A stretch of 27,462 nt of DNA from a virus, in IMG/VR virus record IMGVR_UViG_3300005511_000060, positions 1 through 27,462 of that record; one strand, 5' to 3'. Positions 7,587-15,109 of this stretch are shown piece after piece. The notes below the pieces were generated by a model that saw nothing but the letters and a program-made list of their open reading frames with translations, was not told the origin of the DNA and searched no databases. How positions within the stretch are numbered: the first letter of the stretch is position 1; each line of letters begins with the position of its first letter. A program made the translations under genes and the position numbers.

Positions 7587-8016
7587 TCGCAAACACCGAG
7601 TATAGGAAAAGCTGTCCGGTCGGGTTGTAGAACGCTCGCGGGTCGTAGTTGCTATTCGTGTACGGCATGACCTGGATATAGCTGGTCGTTACAATCGCAA
7701 TGACCGGAATCCATCGATGAGTTGATGCGACGCCGCCTGCGGCGTTCAGAAACGTTTCGTTGGATGAATAGAGGTCTGCGCCATCCCACCTGTTGATCTT
7801 GCAGATGGGAACGTAGGGCATCGCAGGAAACGGAATGGCCGCACCACCGCATGTGATCAGACCGGACGCAACGACGGTCCCTGATTGCTCAACACGCGTA
7901 TCAAACGAGATGCCGCGCGACCCAAATGGCTCCGAGAACGCGTCGTATCCCGGCACCGACGTGCGGATCCCGTAATCGCCGCCTATGAGCTTTCCGGAGA
8001 CCATGCGTACTGCCAC
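7576..8016 (-). CDS. Tail-region paralog C (146 aa), shared N-terminal module
   Basis: Read from a GTG at 8016, the protein starts MAVRMVSGKLIGGDYGIRTS with PGYDAFSEPFG, the most diverged copy of the shared module. The rest contains proline/aromatic beta segments (PFPAMPYVPICKINRWDG, HRWIPVIAIVTTSYIQV). It is the first of three tandem paralogs directly behind the tail-tip gene, starting 3 bases after that gene's stop. This position suggests attachment to the tail tip, but function is not shown by the sequence. Confidence 0.73.
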   Translation of the reverse strand: MAVRMVSGKLIGGDYGIRTSVPGYDAFSEPFGSRGISFDTRVEQSGTVVASGLITCGGAAIPFPAMPYVPICKINRWDGADLYSSNETFLNAAGGVASTHRWIPVIAIVTTSYIQVMPYTNSNYDPRAFYNPTGQLFLYSVFANGG

Positions 8017-8019
8017 GTC

Positions 8020-10617
8020 TCAGTCGCTCCACGTCGCTCGCTCATTGGCGAGATCGATGATCATACGGCCCGTTGGCCCCTGAATGAGACCTGCGGTGAT
8101 CGTTCCCATGTTGGCGGTGATGGCACTAAGCGTGGCAACGCTCATCTTGCCAGCGGTGATCGATCCATCAGCGTAGACATCCGCGCGCAACGCGATCTTG
8201 GGGACGCCATTGACTAAAGCAGTCTGGAAGATTGGCACTGCACCACCACCAGGACCGAGCGCCGCGATCTGGAAATTGGTCGTGATGAACGTGGTGGACG
8301 AAACCCCGCCGCCCGCATTGATGAGCGTGAACCCGGTCGCATACCCATTGACGTCCAGCGTGACGCTGTATTTCGACGCCGCGTAGCCTTCCAGCGTGGC
8401 GATGGAATTCGAGTTGACGGTGATGTTCGAATAGACTTCTCCAAACTGAGCGCTGACCGTGGTCGTAAGGTCTGCCAGCGCCAGAATGTCGTCGGCGACT
8501 ACGATCCCTAGGTCTTCGATCGCTGCCTTAGCGCCGCCGGCCTGTGCTATTAGCTGGGTCCGTATCTCCTTCTTGTCGATCGCGGTGCGCGCCAGAGCTT
8601 GCTGAAGCAACAAAGAATTGTGTTTTACAACCTCGATGAGCTCAGGCATCTGATTGCCGAACACCTTGTTGGTCTCGTTTCTCAACGCTTCATTGAAGTC
8701 TCTGATGCTAAGGTCGACCTTTCGCGTCGTTACGGGGCGCCAGTCCGACCAGATCATGTCGCGCGGCGCGCTCGGAACGTATTGCATACGCACCTGATAC
8801 GTAGTGCTCGGCAAGATAGATTGCTGGATCAACATCGCGCCGACCGCAAATGCGCCCGGCGGAGACAGCCCGTTCGCCACGACGACATATCCGCCGACTT
8901 GGCTATCATACGTTCGCGCCTCATAAGAAATACCCGTGACACCAGGCAAGCTACCGTCCCAACCAATGCGAATCGCTGGCCGCCGCTCAAATCCCTCGTT
9001 GTCCTTCATGACGGCCGCTTCCACGAACCAATCCACAATTCCCTGCGGCTCGGGTCGCGGGAAACTCGTCGGCCCGCTGAAGACCGGCGAGTAATCTTGC
9101 CCAGGGTCCCAGCTGTAATCACCAGGGTCGACCTCGGTCAGGTTCAAACTGACGTCAAGGCTCGGCTCGTCGACCACGCCGTCGACGCGGAATAGCTTGC
9201 CTTCGTAGCCGTTGCGCGCCGACGTCCATTCGCCCACATCACCAGGCTCGACCAGCCAGAATCCGGGCGGCATCACCATGGCGTGCCGACGCGCGCGCTG
9301 GGCTTCCTCCAGCGCTGACTTCATCAGCTGCTGGACCTGCTCGGAATCCCACACGGCATCAAACGATGGATTGGCCAGCAAACGCCTGCCGCCGTCTCTT
9401 GTCTCGAGATCGGATCGATACAGCGGCGGCGCAGCCTTCTGGTTCCATCCTTCGGCTGGGTTTGGATAGGTCGCTGTGATGCCGTTGATGCTGTCGGCAA
9501 GCGGGAAGAACGGCGCGAAGTTCTGGGCTTCGGTCGAAAGGATATCATCGTCGGTGAATGCAAACGTCGGACTGCCCGGCGCGCCAAGATGGATTTTGTA
9601 GAAGCCGCCGATCTCCGACACCCGGCCCTGGCACGCGGTTAGGAACACCTCGATCGCGTTAGCCGGCTGCGTGTCGACGTTGACCTGAAGACCGGATCGA
9701 TACGTTGCCCGCACACCCCCCGCTGCCGTTGGAATCAGGGAGCGGCACTTTGTAATCTGCGAGATCCAATTGACCGTCGGCAGCCGAGCCGCAGTCATGC
9801 TCTGGAGACCGTAGACCCATTGCCCGCCATAGCTGATGCCGCGCAGAATATTGTAAATCTGCACTGCAGGCAGATCATCACCATCCCCGCCCCAGGTGGA
9901 GCGATCAGACCACCGGTGCGAGCCCGATCCGCCAACGGTCGCGTCCTTCGACGGATCGTAAAGAGGAACACCAGCGACGGCGAACTTATACGTCGGAAAG
10001 CCGGTAAAGAGCGTGTCTTCCACCAGTGCCGTGCAGATCACATAAGCGATGCCATGGCCGACCCGGCTCGGCCCCCACGGCCGATCGGCTGATGAGACCC
10101 TCGTCTGCAGGAAGGTGTCCGCGGCCGTCTGCGTGCCATCATAGAACTTGACCCAGACATGATGAGCAAAGTTCTTGAAATACTCCATCACCGGATAGCC
10201 GAGGACGGGATCGGCATCGGGGCCAAGCGTGCAAAGCTCACCATTGACCCAGACTTGCGAAAGGCCCTTTAGCGGAAGGTCAGAGAGAGAGATGACCTGG
10301 GTGAAGTACGCGTTCGGCGTCTCACCGATCTGGCCCCAAGTGTTTGCGTACACCAGCGATCCCGCGGTCACGCTGTAGCCGAGATTGAACGAGCGCGGGA
10401 CATCGCCGCCAGCTTGGAGCGTGCCCTGAGCTGAGAACCCATCGGCCTTCGCCGCCGCCGGCTCCTCCTTGTTTCCCGCAAGAGCCTTGGCGGCATAATT
10501 CAGCGCAACGGACGCACCGATTTGAAGGCCAAAAGCCAACGCGCCGACAGCAAACGTGCTTGTGGCAAGCGCCGTCCCCGCGAGAAGCGCGGTCGCTGCA
10601 GCCGTAAAGATTGCCAT
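8020..10617 (-). CDS. Tail-tip / host-specificity protein (lambda gpJ-like role)
   Basis: This 865-residue protein is the large tail-tip component. A hydrophobic Ala/Gly-rich N-terminus (residues ~1-48, MAIFTAAATALLAGTALATS) is followed by a hub-like region with SFNLGYSVTAGSLVYANTWG and LKGLSQVWVNGE. A middle region typical of phage tip-attachment proteins comes next (PAVQIYNILRGI, IEVFLTACQGRVSEIGGFYKI, PPGFWLVEPGDV). Then there is a fibronectin-III-like stretch (YEARTYDS and STTYQVRMQYVPSAPRD) and a coiled region. The C-terminus ends with a GVPKIALRADVYADGSITAG module of the DUF1983 kind found in J-like proteins. It should recognise the host surface. The gene starts 3 bases after the GNAT-like gene. 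Its C-terminal module recurs in the small protein at 11766-12065. Confidence 0.88.
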   Translation of the reverse strand: MAIFTAAATALLAGTALATSTFAVGALAFGLQIGASVALNYAAKALAGNKEEPAAAKADGFSAQGTLQAGGDVPRSFNLGYSVTAGSLVYANTWGQIGETPNAYFTQVISLSDLPLKGLSQVWVNGELCTLGPDADPVLGYPVMEYFKNFAHHVWVKFYDGTQTAADTFLQTRVSSADRPWGPSRVGHGIAYVICTALVEDTLFTGFPTYKFAVAGVPLYDPSKDATVGGSGSHRWSDRSTWGGDGDDLPAVQIYNILRGISYGGQWVYGLQSMTAARLPTVNWISQITKCRSLIPTAAGGVRATYRSGLQVNVDTQPANAIEVFLTACQGRVSEIGGFYKIHLGAPGSPTFAFTDDDILSTEAQNFAPFFPLADSINGITATYPNPAEGWNQKAAPPLYRSDLETRDGGRRLLANPSFDAVWDSEQVQQLMKSALEEAQRARRHAMVMPPGFWLVEPGDVGEWTSARNGYEGKLFRVDGVVDEPSLDVSLNLTEVDPGDYSWDPGQDYSPVFSGPTSFPRPEPQGIVDWFVEAAVMKDNEGFERRPAIRIGWDGSLPGVTGISYEARTYDSQVGGYVVVANGLSPPGAFAVGAMLIQQSILPSTTYQVRMQYVPSAPRDMIWSDWRPVTTRKVDLSIRDFNEALRNETNKVFGNQMPELIEVVKHNSLLLQQALARTAIDKKEIRTQLIAQAGGAKAAIEDLGIVVADDILALADLTTTVSAQFGEVYSNITVNSNSIATLEGYAASKYSVTLDVNGYATGFTLINAGGGVSSTTFITTNFQIAALGPGGGAVPIFQTALVNGVPKIALRADVYADGSITAGKMSVATLSAITANMGTITAGLIQGPTGRMIIDLANERATWSD

Positions 10618-10620
10618 TGA

Positions 10621-11082
10621 TTAGCGGACTTTCAGAAAATGCAGCTCAGCGGCGCGATAGCCGTGGTGCTCGTAAAGCACACGTACATCCGGATCTTCGC
10701 CCATGCCGGCCATGCCGCCGAACTGGCAGCCCTCGGCCGCCCACCAGACGTCATAGGCGTCGAGCATCTGCAGTGCAGCACGTCCCCGATGTGCCGGGTC
10801 GATCCACCAGACCGTCTCCTTGGCCACCCATACCGGTCCGAAAGGGTGCTGATAGGCAAATGCCATCAGGACGCCCTGCGCCCGGCCGTCGACATCGTGA
10901 ACCAGGCAGCAGGCGTGCGGGCCATTCAGGTGCGCGAGAAACAATCGCTCGGCAAAAGCCGGGTCGAAGGGGAACACGAAACCCGTCGCCCCGTCCGGCC
11001 GATCGAAGCCAGCCCCGGCCCGCGAATCCCGCAAGAGCAGGATTACACGCTCTTTGTCGGAAAGCGTTGCAGGCCTGATCAT
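10621..11082 (-). CDS. GNAT-type N-acetyltransferase-like protein in the tail module
   Basis: The 153-residue product starts MIRPATLSDKERVILLLRDS, the classic beta1-alpha1 opening of GNAT enzymes. It continues with a central strand (VDGRAQGVLMAFAYQ), a motif-A-like VDP/IDPAHRGRAALQMLDA acetyl-CoA loop, and a final FLKVR after YEHHGYRAAELHF. It is flanked by the distal tail gene (ATGA overlap) and the tail-tip gene (3-bp gap). In GTA-type tail modules this slot usually holds an NlpC/P60 peptidase. Such GNAT-like genes occur in phage virion modules, but their substrate is generally unknown. It may modify a virion protein or a host target. The acetyl-CoA loop looks somewhat degenerate, so it could also be structural. 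Confidence 0.78.
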   Translation of the reverse strand: MIRPATLSDKERVILLLRDSRAGAGFDRPDGATGFVFPFDPAFAERLFLAHLNGPHACCLVHDVDGRAQGVLMAFAYQHPFGPVWVAKETVWWIDPAHRGRAALQMLDAYDVWWAAEGCQFGGMAGMGEDPDVRVLYEHHGYRAAELHFLKVR

Positions 11083-11759
11083 CTAAAAAGGATCCTGGTT
11101 GCGTCCGCCACGCTCGGCGCCGGCGCGCCGGTCGCTGTGCCGCTTGCGCGGCCCCAGAAGAACTGCCAGCCGCCAACTACGGCTGTGTCCGCATAAAAAT
11201 CGTCGCCGGGCGCGCGCGCCTGCTGCGAGGCATCAGAGCGCGTCTCGGTATTGGTGCGGGTCAGTTCCTGCGTGTGCGAGTTGCAGGTGAGGACGACGGA
11301 GCCCTCGCCGCCCTCTTCCGGCGTCTTGATCTGGATGTCGTCGATGAAGCCGACGAAGCGCGGCGCGGCCGGCGCAACAAGCTGCCGGGTCTCTGGGTCG
11401 AACAGTCCACGGAATATCTCGACCCTGCCCTGCTTGCACTCATAGGTCCGGACCAGATCATTCACGCGGTCGGCCACCTGGGACAGCGTTACGGTGACGT
11501 TCTGCACCGTCAGGTTCGAAACCAGCGGAATAGCCGAGATCGAGATCAGCGCACCGACGCCGAACCACTGACGCGAGTTAGCGCCGCCGGTGTTTGGGTC
11601 GATCACGGACGCGGTGATCGTGCCGACGTCCGACCAGTAGCCGTCATAAACAGGATCGCCGCTGTTGCGGTTTTTGACCTGAAACCAAATAAAGTCGCGG
11701 GCCAACAGCTTGCGCTGCTGCAAGGCGACATAGTTCTCGGCCGAGAGTGAACGGGTCAT
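11079..11759 (-). CDS. Distal tail / hub protein (DUF2163-like)
   Basis: The 226-residue product starts MTRSLSAENYVALQQRKLLA and has a middle part typical of baseplate-hub proteins of the DUF2163/TIGR02218 kind: ISISAIPLVSNLTVQNVTV, a VEIFRGLFDPETRQL strand and an RFVGFIDDIQI strand. It ends in a segment RSDASQQARAPGDDFYADT followed by GWQFFWGR. In this phage class the gene lies between the first distal tail protein and the tail-tip gene, as here. A 650-bp insertion now separates it from its expected upstream neighbour at 12410-13048. No good ribosome site is seen before the ATG. The family name is from memory of such modules and could be a close relative instead. Confidence 0.78.
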   Translation of the reverse strand: MTRSLSAENYVALQQRKLLARDFIWFQVKNRNSGDPVYDGYWSDVGTITASVIDPNTGGANSRQWFGVGALISISAIPLVSNLTVQNVTVTLSQVADRVNDLVRTYECKQGRVEIFRGLFDPETRQLVAPAAPRFVGFIDDIQIKTPEEGGEGSVVLTCNSHTQELTRTNTETRSDASQQARAPGDDFYADTAVVGGWQFFWGRASGTATGAPAPSVADATRILFR

Positions 11760-11765
11760 GGATTT

Positions 11766-12065
11766 TCAGAGCCGCAGCGAGCTAGGAGTGACAATGCCAA
11801 TGTTTGCAGTAATTGCGGTCAGATTAATTGAGCTCAGCTTACGAGCGGTGATCGATCCATCGGCGTAAACATTGCCGCGGAGCGCGACTTTCGGCACACC
11901 ATAGGCCGTCGCGATTTGGTAGACGGCCCCCGGAACGGGAAGATACGCTGCCACAGAATTAACAGTGCCTGAGGCGGCTATTGGCGCGAGTAGAAATCCT
12001 CGCAGAAATGAGCGGCGATGCACAGCGATCTCCGTTTGTTCAGGTTCCCGAGGCGGGGAAGTCAT
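11766..12065 (-). CDS. Tat-signal protein carrying a copy of the tail-tip C-terminal module
   Basis: From the ATG at 12065 the product is 99 residues. It begins MTSPPREPEQTEIAVHRRSF with RRSFLRG followed by a hydrophobic run (FLLAPIAASGTVNSVAA), a classic twin-arginine signal. The rest, from GAVYQIATAYGVPKVALRGN through VYADGSITARKLSSINLTAI, aligns with the last ~60 residues of the tail-tip protein (GVPKIALRADVYADGSITAG, LSAITANMG). The DNA is also similar, including GCGGTGATCGATCCATC in both. It was therefore made by duplication of the 3' end of a tail-tip gene onto an export signal. It sits in an insertion between two distal tail genes, divergent from the plus-strand gene at 12095. The role is unknown. 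An exported decoy or receptor blocker is a hypothesis. A start at a TTG (12143) is less likely. Confidence 0.72.
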   Translation of the reverse strand: MTSPPREPEQTEIAVHRRSFLRGFLLAPIAASGTVNSVAAYLPVPGAVYQIATAYGVPKVALRGNVYADGSITARKLSSINLTAITANIGIVTPSSLRL

Positions 12066-12094
12066 GATCCAATCCAGGAAAACGGAAGGCGCGC

Positions 12095-12394
12095 ATGACC
12101 GAAAACGAAAAACAATTCGCCGAGCAAGTTGCGGCAATCGCAATATCGAGCGCAGATCTCACTGCACGACTTGTGTTTCGCTTGGTCAATCTAAAGAAGA
12201 TCTCACCAAACGAAGCGCTGTTGATTTTGGGCGACTTATCTGGCCATCAGCGTGATCTAGCGACGCGGAATGCACACATCGCAGGATCGGCACACGCTTA
12301 TCACAAGATAGCTGACCGATTGGACGTCCATTCTGATCAACTGCAGAAAGAGACGGGAGCGACGCTTCCGACAGTGAATCGCAAACCAAAGTGA
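12095..12394 (+). CDS. 99-aa helical protein of unknown function, antisense insertion in tail operon
   Basis: The product starts MTENEKQFAEQVAAIAISSA and is predicted helical and soluble (LTARLVFRLVNLKKISPNEALL, HIAGSAHAYHKIADRL), with a basic C-terminal end. A GGAAGG ribosome site lies 6 bases before the ATG. The gene lies on the plus strand inside an otherwise minus-strand tail operon. It starts 29 bases from the divergent Tat-signal gene and ends 15 bases before the stop of the distal tail gene. That geometry fits an accessory (moron) insertion with its own promoter, perhaps expressed in the lysogen. I recognise no family. A regulator or partner of the adjacent exported protein is possible, but the sequence does not show it. 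Confidence 0.62.
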   Translation: MTENEKQFAEQVAAIAISSADLTARLVFRLVNLKKISPNEALLILGDLSGHQRDLATRNAHIAGSAHAYHKIADRLDVHSDQLQKETGATLPTVNRKPK

Positions 12395-12409
12395 AATACT
12401 CGTTCGGGT

Positions 12410-13048
12410 TCATAGCCGACCCTCGATTGCCTGAAACGCCACACTGCCCCAGCCGTTTAGACCCGCATCTGCCGAGACAGAGCCCGGCACGATCGCCATA
12501 AGGCAGGCTGGACGATAGACGGAGACGGCCGCGCCGGCTGTGCGAGACGGCCAGAGGTGCGGGCGAACCTCGAATTCGGGCGTCAACCCGCCGACAGCAG
12601 CCGTCGCGGGCTCCATGACCTGGTGCAGGTCGCCAGCGATCGACAGGAAGTCACCGACCGAGAATTTGAAGCCGACGGGAAGGTCATCAATGCGGATAGC
12701 CTTGCGGTTCGCATTGATCGACGACAGCTCGGCTGAGACGCCGTCGAACGCGCCTCCTGTCGGCCAGGAGCCCTTTGGATGAGCGATCGGATAGGTACGG
12801 GCCACAGGATAGCCCCAGAACGTCTTGAGGCCATTTTCCAGCGCCGCCAGCCGCGCACGCCAGTAGTCGAGATCGTTCGGACGCAAGACCTTGGTCTGCG
12901 CCGCCATCTGCCACAGCGGCGAGCCCATGTCCTTGACGATGGTTCGGCCGCCAGCGGTGCGGGATTGCTCCTGCCGATATCGCAGTTCGAATTTGGTGAC
13001 CCAGCCCGGAAATTCCGGTAGCAGGTCGAACGGTTCAGTCAAAGCCAT
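12410..13048 (-). CDS. Distal tail protein (DUF2460-like position)
   Basis: This 212-residue protein starts MALTEPFDLLPEFPGWVTKF and contains RYRQEQSRTAGGRTIVKDMG, SPLWQMAAQTKVL, LENGLKTFWGYPV and a C-terminal domain ending in GSVAFQAIEGRL. It lies immediately after the tape measure with a one-base TGATG overlap, the place of the first distal tail protein in this phage type. The last segment (SVAFQAIEGRL) resembles the ring-forming end of distal tail proteins. The exact family is not certain. The role as a tail-tip structural protein rests on position, size and composition. Confidence 0.75.
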   Translation of the reverse strand: MALTEPFDLLPEFPGWVTKFELRYRQEQSRTAGGRTIVKDMGSPLWQMAAQTKVLRPNDLDYWRARLAALENGLKTFWGYPVARTYPIAHPKGSWPTGGAFDGVSAELSSINANRKAIRIDDLPVGFKFSVGDFLSIAGDLHQVMEPATAAVGGLTPEFEVRPHLWPSRTAGAAVSVYRPACLMAIVPGSVSADAGLNGWGSVAFQAIEGRL

Positions 13049-15105
13049 CAGCCCACCCCGGCTACACGGCTGCGGCGAGCATTCTGGACGGCCCTCACCG
13101 TTCGCATCTCGAAGCTTGCACGATCTTGCGCCATGATCTGCTCCAGTCGAGCTACGGCCTCCACGGAGGCGCCTCGCGCGTCAATCTGCGGCGCATAGGT
13201 GATCGCGCCACTGCCGCTGCTCGCGCTGGACATCAGATGGTTCGGGATCACCATCCCCGATCGGTTGGGAACGACCATTTCCGGCCCACGCTCACCGACG
13301 AGATAGGCCTTCCCAGCATCGATCGGGCCACCACTCGCGCGCGCGCCACCGAAGAACCTTGAGATGTCGCCCCCGCCGAGATCGCCCAAGGCAGATGCCA
13401 GCGGACCGGTAATCGCTCTTCGGATAGCGATGCGGGCGAGATCAGCGATGATCGCGCTCGCCATGTTCTTGAAGGCGTCCTGAACGCTTTTTGTGCCAGT
13501 AACAATGTCCGCCAGACCGTCCTCAAGCGAACGAAGCCCATCCAAAGCGAACGTCTGGAAGGTCGCATTGCTATCGGCGGCAGCACGAGCGAAGCTCTTG
13601 AGCGGGGAATTCGCCTTTTCGGAAGCCTCGGCGGCCTTCAGGTAAGCGTCGGCAAGCTGCGAAATCTTCGCTCTCTGCGCCTCGGTGACCGCAGTGTTCT
13701 TCAATCCCGCGTCTTCATTGGCCTTTTTCGCCGCGGTCTCGAGCTCTACTTGAATACGCGCTCGCTGCTGTGCCGCGGCGCCGAGATCCACGGCAGCGGT
13801 CTCAGCATTTAGAACCGCCGTTCGCTTCTCGATCTGCGAGACCGCACGGTCGAAGGCATTGGTCTCGGACTCCTTCTTCTTGTCCGCTGGATAATCCGAC
13901 GCTTTGACCGGCTTCCCGCCAAATTGGGAGAAGGCATCATCGAAGCGATTTGGACCGGCGGTCTTTCCAGCATTCTTGAGCTTGTTGAGTCCCTCCTGTC
14001 GAAGGGCCTCCGCATCCTTCATTGCCTTGCCGAGCTGCTGAAGTCCGTCGATGCGCGACTGTACTGAGCGATCCTCAACCGTGCCGAAGAGCAGCTTCTC
14101 TGCTCCAGGCTCAAGGAACTTGACGAGATTGCGCCAAGACGGGTTCTTCCAGAGGTCGTCGGCAGCCGTACCGAGTGAGGCGACGCCCTTACCGACATCG
14201 GTCGATGCCACATACTGGGCGAGCATCTTGTAGGCTGTGGTGAGCCGATCGACCGCGAGAGCGAGATTGGTAATGCCGTTGACCGCGGCATTTGAGATCT
14301 TCGAAACCTGATCGACCTCGCGCGCGGCGTTAATCGCTGCGTTTTTCAGGTTGGTGAATGCCTGCGAGATGGTCATGTCCATCGACGCAGCCTTGCTGCG
14401 CAGCCCTTCAGCGCCCGCCTGGAACCCGAGGAAGAAAGCCTTCGATGAAATCTCGCCGTCGTTAACGAGCTGCCGGAGCTTCGCGACAGAGCCGCCCGCT
14501 TCCTGGATGCCTGCCGCCGCCGCTTGCGCAATCGCTGGGGCGCCTTCGAGGATCGAGTTGAACTCTTCCGCGCGCACAACGCCGGCGCCCATAGCTTGCG
14601 AGAGCTGCAGGAGGGCTCCGCTCGACTCCGCTGCCGTCTTTCCGGACACGCGGAGCGCGAGCGCCACATTGTCGGTGAACTTCGCCAGCTGCAGGCTGCC
14701 GATTCCCAGCTCTTTCTGGGAAAGCGCGACCTTTCCATACAGATCGGCGAGTTCGACCAACGGCGCTCCGTTCTTTTGCGCAGACTGGTAAAGCTTCTCA
14801 TAGACGCTGTTGAGCTGCTCGCCGGAGAGACCGGCAACCTTCAACGCGTTGTCGATCTTCGTGGCAGAGTCCAAGAATTCCTTTGCCGCAGCGGCAGAAA
14901 GCACGCCACCCGCGACACGGCCGATTGAACTCAGAGACGACCCGAAGTCGAAGGACTTCGAGATGTTCTTGTTCATGGTCGCAAAGCGCTTCTCGATCCC
15001 GCTCGCTTGCGAATTCGTCTGCGCCATCGCCTTGGCGAGCGACCGCTCATAGCTTTTGATGTTCGCCTCGAGGCTCACCACGAGACGTTCAAGATCCGTC
15101 GCCAA
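13048..15105 (-). CDS. Tape measure protein
   Basis: This 685-residue protein fixes tail length and occupies the tail lumen. The start is a TTG (MATDLERLVVSLEANIKSYE), preceded by AAGGAA, 4 bases after the stop of the frameshifted chaperone. The N-terminal tape-measure domain is clear: VAGLSGEQLNSVYEKLYQSA, GAPLVELADLYGKVALSQKE, GALLQLSQAMGAGVVRAEEF, NSILEGAPAIAQAAA. Long helical and coiled stretches follow. The C-terminus has the lambda-gpH-type end (DGLRSLEDGLADIVTGTKSV, AYLVGERGPEMVVPNRSGMV). At about 0.15 nm per residue it predicts a tail of roughly 100 nm. No peptidase domain is visible. Confidence 0.93.
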   Translation of the reverse strand: MATDLERLVVSLEANIKSYERSLAKAMAQTNSQASGIEKRFATMNKNISKSFDFGSSLSSIGRVAGGVLSAAAAKEFLDSATKIDNALKVAGLSGEQLNSVYEKLYQSAQKNGAPLVELADLYGKVALSQKELGIGSLQLAKFTDNVALALRVSGKTAAESSGALLQLSQAMGAGVVRAEEFNSILEGAPAIAQAAAAGIQEAGGSVAKLRQLVNDGEISSKAFFLGFQAGAEGLRSKAASMDMTISQAFTNLKNAAINAAREVDQVSKISNAAVNGITNLALAVDRLTTAYKMLAQYVASTDVGKGVASLGTAADDLWKNPSWRNLVKFLEPGAEKLLFGTVEDRSVQSRIDGLQQLGKAMKDAEALRQEGLNKLKNAGKTAGPNRFDDAFSQFGGKPVKASDYPADKKKESETNAFDRAVSQIEKRTAVLNAETAAVDLGAAAQQRARIQVELETAAKKANEDAGLKNTAVTEAQRAKISQLADAYLKAAEASEKANSPLKSFARAAADSNATFQTFALDGLRSLEDGLADIVTGTKSVQDAFKNMASAIIADLARIAIRRAITGPLASALGDLGGGDISRFFGGARASGGPIDAGKAYLVGERGPEMVVPNRSGMVIPNHLMSSASSGSGAITYAPQIDARGASVEAVARLEQIMAQDRASFEMRTVRAVQNARRSRVAGVG

Positions 15106-15109
15106 AGCT

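Noticed and set aside
12186-12413. 75-aa minus-strand ORF with an ATGA junction to the distal tail gene
   Set aside because: The junction is attractive, but the sequence looks like a shadow. The plus-strand frame 12095-12394 has a better ribosome site and a more protein-like composition.
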